64,000 bases of DNA from Actinoplanes couchii (GCF_016862075.1 NZ_BOMG01000097.1:1-64000); one strand, 5' to 3'; shown: positions 24,330 to 33,501, counted from the first letter of the stretch. Notes: generated from the sequence alone by a model not told the origin. Translations and numbers: made by a program.

Positions 24330-25884
24330 GGAGTGGGTTGCTGACCGGGATGTGCAGGTCGCCGTGGCCGGCGAGGCGCATGCGGACGAGGGCTTTGTGG
24401 GGGGTTCGGGCGGCGAGGAACCAGCTGTGGTCGGCGGCGGCGTAGGGGTGGGTGCCGAGCCGGTCGTAGGTTTCGTCGACGACGTCGCGGATCAGGCGCC
24501 ATGCGGTGGTTTCGTCGAGGTTGTGGGATTCGCCGAGGCGGATGACGAGTTCGCCGAGGTGGGCCTGCAGGGCGGTGTAGCCGAGTTTGGCGCGCAGGGT
24601 TTCGGTGTCGGTGGTGCCGACGACGGAGCCGGGCCACAGGTCGATGGTGTGGCCGGCCTGGTGCAGGCGTCCGGGGTGCAGGCGTAGTCCGGCGAAGTCG
24701 CGCAGGGCGAGGCGGTAGGGCTTGCCGTCGACGAAGGTGGGTAGGCAGTTCTGCAGGTGGGCTTCCAGGGCGACGCCGTCGGCGAGCAGTCGTAGCAGTG
24801 GGGGCAGCAGCAGGCGGGTGTAGTCGGTGAGCCAGGTCGCGGCGGTGTGGCCGGATCTGTCGACGAGGCCGGCCAGGACGGTGCGGCCGGTGGCCGGGTC
24901 GTGGGCGGGCAGGGCCCCGCCGGGGACGGCTTCTTCGCCGGGGTGCAGGCGGCCGGTGAGGCCGGTGCGGGCGATGGCTGACAGGTCGCGGCCGGAACCG
25001 ATGGGGACGGCGGCGCCGCCGGTTTCGGCCATCAGCAGTAGCCGGTCGTTGTCGGCGGTGAGGCGGTGCAGTAGTTGGGACAGGGCGGGGCCGTTGCGGG
25101 TGGACGCGACGGAGATGCTGCGGCGGGTGGAGGTGACCTGGATGTCGAGGCTGACTTTGAGGTAGGTGCCGTCGGGGAGCAGCAGGGTGCGCAGGGCGGC
25201 GGTGGGGACGGCGTCGATGTGTCCGTCGAGGCGTTTGAGGGTGCCGTCGGTGAACAGGTCGGCGTAGCGGTGCAGGATCGTGTCGTACTGCCAGGCGTGG
25301 AGGGGTTGGGCGCGGTAGCCGGGTGGTGCGGGGATGGTGCCGAGGTCGTCGCCGAGGTGGGTGGCGTCGCGGACGGCGACGAACCGGATGGGGGTGTGGC
25401 CGGCTTCCAGGTCGTGGGCCAGGACGTCGGCGGTGTCCCAGCCGAGGCGGGTGCGGCCGCACGGGTGCAGGTTGTGGCCGGTGACGGCGAGGCGTTCGAG
25501 GTGGACGGCGCGCAGGTCGGGTCCGGCGTCGGGGGGGATCTTCGGGTCGAAGCGGGCCAGGGCGATGGCGAGGTTGACGACGGCGTTGCGGATCTCGGCG
25601 GACATGCTGCCGGTGGGGTCGATGCCGGTGAGCAGGTCGACGGGGTCGGCGACGCCGGCGTGGGGGTATTCGACGCGGTTGAAGGCGTGGCGGTGGCCGC
25701 CGGCGGTGCGGGGGGTGAGGTCTTCGCGGACGAGGGCGGCGCGTAGGCGTCGGCCGACGGTGTCGGCGGCGTGTGGCAGGTTGCGGGTGAACGCGTCGAC
25801 CAGGTGGGGTGCGTGGACGGCGAGGGCGGCTTCGGTGCGGGTGGCGGCCGCGGCGAGCCGTCCGGTGGAGACGATGCGCATCAT
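24322..25884 (-). CDS. NIS siderophore synthetase, IucA/IucC family (second gene)
   Basis: 520 aa; ATG at 25884 overlaps the preceding synthetase stop (ATGA). Motifs of NRPS-independent siderophore synthetases: GHNLHPCGRTRLGW (ATP/substrate loop), LKVSLDIQVTSTRR, ALEAHLQNCLPTF and RDFAGLRLHPGRL. The enzyme joins a carboxylate such as citrate to an amine by adenylation. A FhuF-like C-terminal region is present (residues ~400-500). Two synthetases usually act in sequence on a symmetrical or two-armed product. Confidence 0.93.
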   Translation of the reverse strand: MMRIVSTGRLAAAATRTEAALAVHAPHLVDAFTRNLPHAADTVGRRLRAALVREDLTPRTAGGHRHAFNRVEYPHAGVADPVDLLTGIDPTGSMSAEIRNAVVNLAIALARFDPKIPPDAGPDLRAVHLERLAVTGHNLHPCGRTRLGWDTADVLAHDLEAGHTPIRFVAVRDATHLGDDLGTIPAPPGYRAQPLHAWQYDTILHRYADLFTDGTLKRLDGHIDAVPTAALRTLLLPDGTYLKVSLDIQVTSTRRSISVASTRNGPALSQLLHRLTADNDRLLLMAETGGAAVPIGSGRDLSAIARTGLTGRLHPGEEAVPGGALPAHDPATGRTVLAGLVDRSGHTAATWLTDYTRLLLPPLLRLLADGVALEAHLQNCLPTFVDGKPYRLALRDFAGLRLHPGRLHQAGHTIDLWPGSVVGTTDTETLRAKLGYTALQAHLGELVIRLGESHNLDETTAWRLIRDVVDETYDRLGTHPYAAADHSWFLAARTPHKALVRMRLAGHGDLHIPVSNPLHG

Positions 25885-27422
25885 CGGTGCTCCTTCATCG
25901 GGTTGTCGAGGCGGGTCCAGATGTCCTGGAGGGGGTTGGTGGCCAGGCGCATGGCGGTGGTGGCTTTGACCGGGAGTGGGTCGGTGAGCAGGTGTTGGGT
26001 GTCGGCGGTGCCGTGCAGTGCGCGGGCGATGGTCTGCCAGAGGCGGGCGGGGTCGGCGTGCTGCTGCAGGGCGGCGATGGTTTGCCGGGCGACGGTGGCC
26101 AGGGCGGCGGCGGACAGTTTGGTGCGTAGTTCGGTGAGGTCGTCGGTGGGCAGGTCGCCGTGCAGGCCGGGGTCGGCGCCGAGGCGGCCGGGGTGGACGC
26201 GGACGCCGCCGAGGTCGCGGTAGTAGGCGCGGACGGGGCGGCCGTCGACGATCCGGATCAGGGTGTTCTGGCCGTGGGCTTCGAGGGCGACGCCGCGTTC
26301 GAGCACGACTGCGAGGGGCCGGAAGAGTACTTCTGCGAGATCTTCCATGAAGCTGTACGGGTCGTGGACGGTCTGCAGGAGGTTGGGCAGTACACCTAGG
26401 GGGATGGCGTCGTCGGGTGGTGCCTGGCGGATCAGGTGGGCCAGGCGCCGGTCGGGGCCGTGGGCGGTGATGGCGGCGCCGGCTTCGGTTTCGGCCAGGA
26501 TGTCCAGGGGCAGGTCGGCGGTCAGGTCCTGGAGCAGGGCGGACAGGCGTGGCCCGTTGTGGACGGCGGCGGGGGAGACGGTGCGGACCGCTGAGGTCAT
26601 CTGTACGTCTACGGCGGTTTTGATGTGGGGGCCGCCGTCGAGTGGTGCGACGGTGCGCAGGGACATCAGTGGGCGTGCCGGGCCGGTGTCGCCGTCGTCG
26701 GTGAGCCACGGGTATTCGGTGAGCAGTCGTTCGGCCTGCCACGGGTGGGCGAGCAGCACTGGGGGTGCGGTCCCGTACCAGCGGTTTTCCGGGACGAGCA
26801 GGCGGCGCAGGTGGATGACGGGGCGGTGTTCGGGGGCGTAGGTGAGGACGTCGGCGACGGTCATGCCGGTGCGGGTGCGGCAGCAGGGGTGCAGGGGGTG
26901 GCCGTCGACGAGGGACTGTTCGATGATTCCCGGGCCTTCGGTGAGGTCTTCGACGGCGGCGGCGCGGGCGAGGGCCAGGTTGGCGACGCTGTTGGCGATC
27001 TCCGTGGTGAGCGGGCTGCCGGGCCACAGCAGGGCGGTCAGCCGGGCGGGGTCGGTCACCGTTTCACCGTGGACGGTGGCGGCCGGTGCGGGCAAGGGGT
27101 CGGTGAAGGGGGTGGCCGCGGCGGTCGGATAGGTGACGACGGCGCGAGTGAACCGTACGTGAGTATGTCCGTTGTGGTGGTGCCGGCCGGTGAGGGCGGG
27201 GAGCGGCTCGTGTTCCAGGGCGGTCAGCAGCCGGGCGAGGATGGCGGCGTGGGCGCCGGGCAGGGCGGTGTCGTAGGCGTCCAGCAGGTGTGGGCGCAGG
27301 GTGGCCAGTTGGGCGCGGGTGCCGTCAGGGTCGGCGGTGGGGTGCGGCACGGTCTCATTGTGCGGCGGGCGGTGGGGGGTGTGCCCGTCAGTGGGCGGGT
27401 GAGTGTGTTCCGCCACGACCAC
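25881..27422 (-). CDS. NIS siderophore synthetase, IucA/IucC family (first gene)
   Basis: 513 aa from a GTG; another GTG two codons on is possible. The first ~35 residues are His/Pro rich and likely disordered. Signature segments are GHPLHPCCRTRTGM, IKTAVDVQMTSAVRT, ALEAHGQNTLIRI and YRDLGGVRVHPGRL. It is similar to, but clearly different from, the next gene, with which it shares an ATGA overlap. It heads the minus-strand operon and is divergent from the FAD dehydrogenase. No iron-box (IdeR/DmdR) sequence was recognised in the short upstream gap. Confidence 0.93.
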   Translation of the reverse strand: MVVAEHTHPPTDGHTPHRPPHNETVPHPTADPDGTRAQLATLRPHLLDAYDTALPGAHAAILARLLTALEHEPLPALTGRHHHNGHTHVRFTRAVVTYPTAAATPFTDPLPAPAATVHGETVTDPARLTALLWPGSPLTTEIANSVANLALARAAAVEDLTEGPGIIEQSLVDGHPLHPCCRTRTGMTVADVLTYAPEHRPVIHLRRLLVPENRWYGTAPPVLLAHPWQAERLLTEYPWLTDDGDTGPARPLMSLRTVAPLDGGPHIKTAVDVQMTSAVRTVSPAAVHNGPRLSALLQDLTADLPLDILAETEAGAAITAHGPDRRLAHLIRQAPPDDAIPLGVLPNLLQTVHDPYSFMEDLAEVLFRPLAVVLERGVALEAHGQNTLIRIVDGRPVRAYYRDLGGVRVHPGRLGADPGLHGDLPTDDLTELRTKLSAAALATVARQTIAALQQHADPARLWQTIARALHGTADTQHLLTDPLPVKATTAMRLATNPLQDIWTRLDNPMKEHR

Positions 27423-27445
27423 GAATCCGATAAATTCTCGTATTC
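27423..27445. promoter_or_regulatory. AT-rich imperfect palindrome in the siderophore/dehydrogenase gap
   Basis: GAATCCGA (27423-27430) and TCGTATTC (27438-27445) match as inverted arms in 7 of 8 positions around TAAATTC. The gap is only 39 bases and is the most AT-rich stretch nearby. It begins one base from the IucA/IucC GTG, so it is a candidate operator; the regulator is unknown. Confidence 0.4.
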
Positions 27446-27461
27446 ATCGGAAGGGGAAGTC

Positions 27462-29132
27462 GTGGACGTCGACGTCATCGTGGTGGGGGCCGGGCTGGCG
27501 GGGCTGGCCGCCGCGCACGAACTCACCGCCGCGGGCAAGCGGGTGGCCCTGCTCGATCAGGAGAACGCCGCGAACCTGGGCGGGCAGGCCTGGTGGTCGT
27601 TCGGTGGCCTGTTCTTCGTCGACAGCCCCGAGCAGCGCCGCGGCCGCATCCGTGACAGTGTCGAACTGGCGTGGTCGGACTGGCAGGCCAGCGCCGGTTT
27701 CGACCGCCTCGGCGACCAGGACGCGCACGCGGTGCGGTGGGCGCGGGCGTATGTCGAGTTCGCCGCCGGGGAGAAACGGTCCTGGCTGGCGGGGCTGGGC
27801 CTGAGCTGGATGCCGTTCGCGAACTGGGCCGAACGCGGCTCGCTGACCGCCGACGGGCACGGCAACTCGGTGCCCCGGTTCCACGTCACCTGGGGCACCG
27901 GTACCGGGGTGGTGGCGCCGTTCGCCGCGTCGGCGCAGCGTGCGGCCGAGGCGGGCCTGCTGGTGTTCCACCACCGGCACCGCGTGGACGAGATCATCAT
28001 CGAGGATCAGACCGCGGCCGGTGTACGGGGGAAGATCCTCGCCCCGGACGACGCCGAGCGGGGAAGGCCCTCCAGCCGGGAGGTGATCGCCGACTTCGAA
28101 CTGCGCGCGCAGGCGGTGGTGGTGACCACCGGCGGGATCGGCGCCAACCACGACCTGGTCCGCGAGTTCTGGCCCGAGCGTCTCGGCACCCCGCCGAAGA
28201 CCATGGTCACCGGGGTGCCGGCGTATGTCGACGGCCGCATGCTGAAGATCGCCGAGACCGCCGGGGTGCGGCTGGTCAACCGGGACCGGATGTGGCATTA
28301 CACCGAAGGGGTGCAGAACTGGGATCCGATCTGGCCCGGTCACGGCATCCGGATCCTGTCCGCGCCGTCACCGCTGTGGCTGGACGCTCTCGGCCGTCGT
28401 CTGCCGGCACCCTTCTTCCCGTCGTACGACACTCTCGGCACCCTGCGGTATCTGCGGACCACACCGGAGATCGCCGGCTACGACCATTCGTGGTTCCTGC
28501 TCACCCAGCGGATCATCGAGAAGGAGTTCTCCCTGTCCGGCAGTGAACAGAACCCGGACCTGACCGCCGGGGACCGTCGCGCCTTCCTCAAGGAACGTCT
28601 GCTGAGCAAGGGCGCGACGGCGCCGGTGGAGGCGTTCAAGCAGCACGGTGCGGACTTCGTGGTCGCCGACGATCTCGACGGCCTCGTCGCCGGCATGAAC
28701 CGGCTCACCGAGCAGCCGCTGCTGGACACCGCCCGGGTGCGGGCGCAGGTGCAGGCCCGGGACGCGCAGATCGCGAACAAGGTGACCAAGGACGCGCAGA
28801 TCCAGGGCATCCACAACTCGCGCCGTTACGTGTGGGACCGGATCGGCCGTACCAGCGTCCCGCACCGGCTGCTGGATCCGGCGGCCGGGCCGCTGATCGG
28901 GGTGAAACTGCACATCCTCACCCGCAAGACCCTCGGTGGTATCCAGACCGACCTGCATTCGCGGGCCCTGGACGCGTCCGGCAACCCGATCGCCGGGTTG
29001 TATGCGGCCGGGGAGGTCGCCGGGTTCGGTGGCGGCGGGGTGCACGGCTACAACGCCCTGGAAGGCACGTTCCTCGGCGGGTGCCTGTTCTCCGGGCGCG
29101 CCGCGGGACGGCACGCGGCCGGGCAGGTGTAG
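27462..29132 (+). CDS. FAD-binding dehydrogenase, fumarate-reductase/ketosteroid-dehydrogenase type
   Basis: 556 aa starting at a GTG behind GGAAGGGGA. The dinucleotide fold VIVVGAGLAGLAAAHELTAAG binds FAD; a C-terminal GLYAAGEVAGFGGGGVHGYNALEGTFLGGC closes the FAD site. Between them lies a capping domain with VPRFHVTWGTGTGV. This family is related to flavocytochrome c fumarate reductase and to KshD-type proteins; substrates are mostly unknown. It is divergent from the siderophore operon across 39 bases and could share a control site with it. Confidence 0.88.
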   Translation: MDVDVIVVGAGLAGLAAAHELTAAGKRVALLDQENAANLGGQAWWSFGGLFFVDSPEQRRGRIRDSVELAWSDWQASAGFDRLGDQDAHAVRWARAYVEFAAGEKRSWLAGLGLSWMPFANWAERGSLTADGHGNSVPRFHVTWGTGTGVVAPFAASAQRAAEAGLLVFHHRHRVDEIIIEDQTAAGVRGKILAPDDAERGRPSSREVIADFELRAQAVVVTTGGIGANHDLVREFWPERLGTPPKTMVTGVPAYVDGRMLKIAETAGVRLVNRDRMWHYTEGVQNWDPIWPGHGIRILSAPSPLWLDALGRRLPAPFFPSYDTLGTLRYLRTTPEIAGYDHSWFLLTQRIIEKEFSLSGSEQNPDLTAGDRRAFLKERLLSKGATAPVEAFKQHGADFVVADDLDGLVAGMNRLTEQPLLDTARVRAQVQARDAQIANKVTKDAQIQGIHNSRRYVWDRIGRTSVPHRLLDPAAGPLIGVKLHILTRKTLGGIQTDLHSRALDASGNPIAGLYAAGEVAGFGGGGVHGYNALEGTFLGGCLFSGRAAGRHAAGQV

Positions 29133-29166
29133 TTTCCCGGCGGTGACCTTGCGCCGCTGCACCGAC

Positions 29167-29721
29167 ATGGCGGTCGCGGACTGGCTGGTCCAGTCCGCGA
29201 CCGCCGCCCACCAGCTGATCGTGATGGGCCCGGAGGGTTTCGGTGCGTACGCCCGGCTGCGGTACGTGCCGGACCCGGCGGCCGTCGGGCAGAGCGAGAA
29301 CGACATCGACCTGCCCGCCGATCACCCGCATGACCTGGACCAGGCCCGCCGTGCCCTGCACCTGCTGGCCGCCCACACCGCGACCCCCGATGACTGTTTC
29401 TTCGCGGTGTGGGACGGCTACAGCGACATCCACCTGCCGCCCGGGCCGTTGCTGACCGGGCTGCCCTACCGGGAGTTCGCCCTGCTGCGCGGGCCGTTGC
29501 GGGCGATCGACTCGTGGGAGGCCGACTTCGGTGACGGTTTCCCGATCGCCCCGCCCGGGTTCGTGTGGCCGGCCGACCAGAGTTGGTGTTTCACCAGCGA
29601 CGTCGACCCGCATTTCGCGGGCATCGGTGCCGGGCCGACCGCGATCGGTGTCCTGCTCGGCGACCCCGTCCTGGACGTGGTGGCGGCCGATCCGGGCGCC
29701 GAGCAGCCGTTCTACTACTGA
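29167..29721 (+). CDS. Uncharacterised conserved protein
   Basis: 184 aa from the ATG; a GTG eight codons upstream (29143) would add VTLRRCTD. It contains GFGAYARLRYVPDP, a DIDLPADHPHDLDQARRAL helix and PDDCFFAVWDGY, a pattern seen in many actinobacterial proteins of unknown role that end in a WPADQSWCFTSDVDPHFAGIG module. No signal or membrane segment. It follows the FAD dehydrogenase by 34 bases and may share its transcript. Confidence 0.75.
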   Translation: MAVADWLVQSATAAHQLIVMGPEGFGAYARLRYVPDPAAVGQSENDIDLPADHPHDLDQARRALHLLAAHTATPDDCFFAVWDGYSDIHLPPGPLLTGLPYREFALLRGPLRAIDSWEADFGDGFPIAPPGFVWPADQSWCFTSDVDPHFAGIGAGPTAIGVLLGDPVLDVVAADPGAEQPFYY

Positions 29722-30683
29722 GCGAGGACATGTGCCTCCCGGTGCGGGTCCAGGCCCAGGGTGGGGCGGTCGGTGCGCTGTGGTGGCTGGTCCGGGAGCC
29801 ACGCCCACGTGTCGGCGATCGTCTCGGTGATCGGACGGCACCGCAGACCGGCCGCGTGGGCGCGGGACACGTCCCCGCAGTGCAGCATGTTGTGCAGCGG
29901 CCCGGGTGGCAGCCACACCGGCAGCTGGATCCACGGTTCGATCCCGGCCGCCAGAATCGTGGCGGGATCCGTCCACCGCAGTTGCGCCCGGCCGCCGGTG
30001 ACCTCGGTGGCCACGGTCAGGAACTCGCCCATGGTGGTGTGCCCGGACCGGCTGACCGTGTTGACCGGCCCCTGCAGGCCGGTGGCGGCGGCGTGCAGCA
30101 GGAACGCGGCCAGGTCGCGGGCGTCGATGTACTGCAACGGCAGATCGTGCGGGCCCGGCGCGAGGGTGGGGCCGCCGCGGCGCAGCCGGTGCAGCCACCA
30201 GGGCAGGCGGCCGACGTCCTCGTGCGGGCCCAGGATCAGCCCGGCCCGGGCCAGCAGCACCGGGCCGTCGAACGTCTGCGCGCCGTGTTCGCCGCGTAGT
30301 TTGTGACCGGCGTAGTCCGGATCTTCGACGGACACCAGGGGGCTGGTCTCGTCCAGGCCGGGCTGGTGGTCGTCGTCGTCGAACCGGTACACCGAGCGGC
30401 TCGACATGTACGAGAAATGCCCGGCTCTGCCCCGCAGCAGACCCGCCGCGGCACCGACCACCTGGCCGTCGGCGGACCAGGTGTCCACCACCGCATCCCA
30501 CTCGCCGGTTCTCAGGGCGTCCAGGCCGCCGGGGGCCGTGCGGTCACCGGTCAGCACGTGCACGCCGCCGACCGGTGACCGCCGGCCCCGGTTGAACACC
30601 GTCACCGTGTCACCGCGGGCCACCGCCAGGTCGGCGACCGCCCGGCCGACGAAACCGGTACCGCCCAGGATCAGAATCCGCAT
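29715..30683 (-). CDS. NAD-dependent epimerase/dehydratase (extended SDR)
   Basis: 322 aa. LILGGTGFVGRAVADLAVARGDTVTVFNRG is the Rossmann fold with the TGxxGxxG signature. The catalytic Tyr-Lys pair normally written YxxxK is present as YAGHKLRGE. It belongs to the atypical SDR group whose members reduce or epimerise nucleotide sugars or isoflavone-like substrates. Single gene, 7-base convergent overlap with the gene before it. Confidence 0.88.
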   Translation of the reverse strand: MRILILGGTGFVGRAVADLAVARGDTVTVFNRGRRSPVGGVHVLTGDRTAPGGLDALRTGEWDAVVDTWSADGQVVGAAAGLLRGRAGHFSYMSSRSVYRFDDDDHQPGLDETSPLVSVEDPDYAGHKLRGEHGAQTFDGPVLLARAGLILGPHEDVGRLPWWLHRLRRGGPTLAPGPHDLPLQYIDARDLAAFLLHAAATGLQGPVNTVSRSGHTTMGEFLTVATEVTGGRAQLRWTDPATILAAGIEPWIQLPVWLPPGPLHNMLHCGDVSRAHAAGLRCRPITETIADTWAWLPDQPPQRTDRPTLGLDPHREAHVLAQ

Positions 30684-30722
30684 ACGGTCAGGCTGCCCGA
30701 ACCGGCGGCGACACGCCGAGAG

Positions 30723-31205
30723 TCATCTGCCGTCGGCAGACAGGAACGTTTCGATCGCCTCCACGACCAGGGCGTGGTCGTCGGCCTGCGGCAGCCCCGA
30801 CACCGTCACCACCCCGACCACTCCCGCGCCGGGCAGGCGTACCGGGAACGCGCCGCCGTGCGCGGCGAACAACGCCGGATCCACTCCCATGGCGGCGTCC
30901 AGGGCCGCGCCCTTGGCGGCCAGGCGGCGGCCGACGAGGTAGGAGGAGGCCGCGAACCGGTACACCACCCGCACCTTGCGGTCGATCCAGGCGTCGTTGT
31001 CGGCGCTGGACCCGGCCAGGCCGGCGTGGAACAGTTGCTGCTGGCCCCGGCGGATGTCGACCGCCACCGGCAGTCCGCGTTCGGTCGCCAGGCGCACCAG
31101 CAGGGATCCCAGTTCCCAGGCGTCGGCTTCGGTGAACGCCGGGAACACCAGGCGCCGTTCCTGCTCCTCGACCGCGCCGATCAACTGCTGCAGCTCGTCA
31201 CTCAT
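30723..31205 (-). CDS. UPF0303 / HbpS-like heme-degrading-domain protein
   Basis: 160 aa from an ATG with AAAGGA upstream. RLVFPAFTEADAWELGSLLVRLA and FHAGLAGSSADNDAWIDRKVRVVYRF are the conserved halves of the UPF0303 family, followed by GGAFPVRLPGAGVVGVVTVSGLPQADDHALVVEAI typical of the HbpS/GlcG fold. Some relatives bind or degrade haem; activity here is not shown by sequence. Confidence 0.88.
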   Translation of the reverse strand: MSDELQQLIGAVEEQERRLVFPAFTEADAWELGSLLVRLATERGLPVAVDIRRGQQQLFHAGLAGSSADNDAWIDRKVRVVYRFAASSYLVGRRLAAKGAALDAAMGVDPALFAAHGGAFPVRLPGAGVVGVVTVSGLPQADDHALVVEAIETFLSADGR

Positions 31206-31277
31206 CAGGTGTCCTTTCGGCAACGCATGATCACCCATCCTGCCCGAGACCGGGCGGCGACGCCGGTCCGGCAGCCG

Positions 31278-32039
31278 TCAGGTTTGCTGCCAGTGCTGCC
31301 AGCCGAGCCGGGCGATCAGCGCCAGGACCACCACCAGCAGCACGATCCGCACGAACCCGGCGCCGCGGCGTAACGCCATCCGCGCGCCGAGCAGGGCGCC
31401 GAGGACGTTGCAGACCGCCATGCCGGCGCCCAGTTTCCAGGCGACGTGGTCGGTGGCGGCGAACACGATCAGGGCGCCCAGGTTCGTCGCCGTGTTCACG
31501 ATCTTCGCCATGGCCGAGCCGTGTACGAAGTCCGCACCGATCAGGGCGGTGAACGCCAGTACCAGGAACGTGCCGGTTCCCGGGCCGATCAGGCCGTCGT
31601 AGGCGGCGATCCCGGCGCCGGCGACGGCCACCGCGATCCCCCGGCGCAGCGCGGTCCGTTTCCGGGGTTCTTCGACCAGGCCCATCTGCGGCCGTACGGT
31701 GACGAAGATCGCCACCAGGATCAGCACGGCGATGATGACCGGCCGGTACGCGCTCGCCGGGATCGCCCCGGCCAGGGCCGCCCCGCATCCGGCGCACACC
31801 AGCGCGAGGGCGGCGGCCGGGCCGGCGACCCCCCAGTCGATCTTTGTTTTGCGGGCGTACGCGACCGCCGCCGTCGACGTGCCGCAGATCGCCGCCAGTT
31901 TGTTGGTGCCCAGGGCGGTGGCCGGATGCAACTGCGGCGCCACCACCAGCAGCGCGGGCAGCAACAGCAGCCCGCCCCCGCCGACGACCGCGTCGATCCA
32001 GCCGGCCGCGAACGCCGCCGCCAGAAGGGTCGCGATCAC
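31278..32039 (-). CDS. TSUP (TauE/SafE) family exporter
   Basis: 253 aa from a GTG at 32039 that overlaps the stop of a 29-aa gene (GTGA). About eight hydrophobic segments, with AGWIDAVVGGGGLLLLPALLVV and LGTNKLAAICGTSTAAVAYAR in the first half and GLIGPGTGTFLVLAF and HGSAMAKIVNTATNLGAL in the second: the duplicated TSUP motif pair. The family exports sulfonates, sulfite or similar anions. Longer reading upstream is possible in frame but the overlap argues for 32039. Confidence 0.9.
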   Translation of the reverse strand: MIATLLAAAFAAGWIDAVVGGGGLLLLPALLVVAPQLHPATALGTNKLAAICGTSTAAVAYARKTKIDWGVAGPAAALALVCAGCGAALAGAIPASAYRPVIIAVLILVAIFVTVRPQMGLVEEPRKRTALRRGIAVAVAGAGIAAYDGLIGPGTGTFLVLAFTALIGADFVHGSAMAKIVNTATNLGALIVFAATDHVAWKLGAGMAVCNVLGALLGARMALRRGAGFVRIVLLVVVLALIARLGWQHWQQT

Positions 32040-32125
32040 TTCTGGCGTTGCTTCTGCAGCCAGATACCGAACGACGCGCCCGCGATGAACAGCACCGCGA
32101 GACACAACACTGCCTTGATGAACAT
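32036..32125 (-). CDS. 29-aa single-span membrane peptide upstream of the TSUP gene
   Basis: MFIKAVLCLAVLFIAGASFG then a basic tail IWLQKQRQK, one transmembrane helix in all. It has GGAAGG six bases before its ATG and its stop overlaps the TSUP GTG, the usual sign of a translated, coupled gene. It could be a small subunit or stability factor of the transporter, or a leader peptide whose translation opens the TSUP start. Confidence 0.7.
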   Translation of the reverse strand: MFIKAVLCLAVLFIAGASFGIWLQKQRQK

Positions 32126-32155
32126 CCCATACCTTCCGTTGGCTAGGGTCGGCTG

Positions 32156-32947
32156 GTGCGCCTGGCCACCTTCAATCTGCTGCACGGCAGATCACTGTCC
32201 GACGGCACCGTACACGCCGACCGGATCCATGCCGCTGTCACCGACCTCGACGCCGACGTCCTGGGGCTGCAGGAGGTCGACCGTGCGCAGCCCCGTTCGG
32301 GGCTGCTGGACCTCACCGCCCTGGCCGCCGACGCGCTCGGCGCGACGACGCACCGGTTCGCTGCGGCGGTTGTCGGTACTCCCGGTGATGTGTGGCAGCC
32401 GTGGCATGCGGCCGCCGACATCACCCATCCGCAGTACGGTATCGCCCTGGTCAGCCGGTTCCCGGTGCAACGCTGGCTGATCACCCAGCTGCCCGGCGCG
32501 CCGGTCCGGTCCCCGGTGATCGTGCCCGGCGGCAAGATCATGCTGTTGCGGGACGAGCCGCGGGTGCTGCTGGCCGCGGTTCTGGACACCCCGCACGGGC
32601 CGTTGTCGGTCGCGACGACGCATCTGTCGTTCGTTCCGGGTTGGAACGTGCGGCAGTTGCGGGCCGCGGTCCGGGCGTTGCGGGCGCTGCCGGGGCCGCG
32701 GATCCTGCTCGGTGACCTGAACATGCCCGCCGGGCCGGTCCGGGCGTTCACCGGCTGGCAGCCCCTGGCCCGGACGGCGACGTTCCCCAGCCCGTTGCCG
32801 AAGACCCAGCTCGATCATGTGCTGGCCGATCCGCACGGGATGCGGTCACTGGGCCGGGTCGTGCAGGTCCGTGCCCCGCGTGCTGGGGTCTCCGACCATC
32901 GGCCGCTGGTCGTGCACCTGGACCGTCCGGGACAGGTACCCGGCTGA
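32156..32947 (+). CDS. Endonuclease/exonuclease/phosphatase-fold protein
   Basis: 263 aa from a GTG. Fold motifs in order: RLATFNLLHG, DVLGLQEVDR (metal-binding Glu), TTHLSFVPGWNVRQL, ILLGDLNMPAG (Asp-Leu-Asn), QLDHVLAD and SDHRPLVVHL (catalytic His). Substrates of this family include DNA, phosphoinositides and sphingolipids; no feature picks one. Its last 100 bases overlap the remnant at 32846-33493 on the other strand. Confidence 0.9.
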   Translation: MRLATFNLLHGRSLSDGTVHADRIHAAVTDLDADVLGLQEVDRAQPRSGLLDLTALAADALGATTHRFAAAVVGTPGDVWQPWHAAADITHPQYGIALVSRFPVQRWLITQLPGAPVRSPVIVPGGKIMLLRDEPRVLLAAVLDTPHGPLSVATTHLSFVPGWNVRQLRAAVRALRALPGPRILLGDLNMPAGPVRAFTGWQPLARTATFPSPLPKTQLDHVLADPHGMRSLGRVVQVRAPRAGVSDHRPLVVHLDRPGQVPG

Positions 32948-33493
32948 CAGCAGGTCCCGGTGTGCCCGGGTCACCGGCTCCGGGACGTCGACGTGGGCGA
33001 TGAACTGTTTTCCGGCCGGGCCGTAGCCGCCGGGGTCGTCGGTCAGGCGGGGGATCTCGCCCATCAGCAGCGACACGTACTGGTGCACCGGCCACATGCC
33101 GGCCGGTGGCGACCGGAACCCCAGCTCCCCGCTACTTGTCTGGTGGAGGTGGGTGCGGTGGGCGGCGAAGTTGACCACACGGATCTGTGGGGCGAGGAGC
33201 CGGAACCCGGCGTCCATGCGCCGCTGCATCGACGCGTCCTGGATGATCAGGATCCGGTCGTGGGTGATGTTGTGGGCGGTGAGCAGGGCCAGGGTGTTGC
33301 TGACGTTGTTGCCGCGGTTCGTCGACGCGTGTTCCAGCAGATCGGCGTGGACGCCGTGGTGTTCGCGCAGGTAGCGGTCGAAGATGGCGGCTTCGGTGGT
33401 GTCGGCCACGTCGTCCCAGCCGGTGGCTTCGCGCAGGGCGTCGGTGGAGTGGCCGTGGCCGCCGGCGATCAGGCGGAAAAATAGGGGATGAGA
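32846..33493 (-). pseudogene. N-terminally truncated DUF218 (YdcF-like) gene
   Basis: From about LFFRLIAGGHGHSTDAL on, the translation matches the second part of DUF218 proteins (TEAAIFDRYLREHHGVHADLLEH, STNRGNNVSNTLALL, ILIIQDASMQRRMDAGFRLL). The first ~60 residues, with the usual start and nucleotide-like loop, are missing, and no ATG, GTG or TTG precedes the retained part in frame. Upstream the frame runs into an unrelated TetR fragment. The end also overruns into the neighbouring gene. Confidence 0.6.
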
Positions 33494-33501
33494 GTCGCAG
33501 G

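Noticed and set aside
27423..27461. Iron-box (IdeR/DmdR type) in the siderophore gap
   Set aside because: I looked for the TTAGGTTAGGCTAACCT-type pattern and did not see it; the AT-rich palindrome there is not a match.
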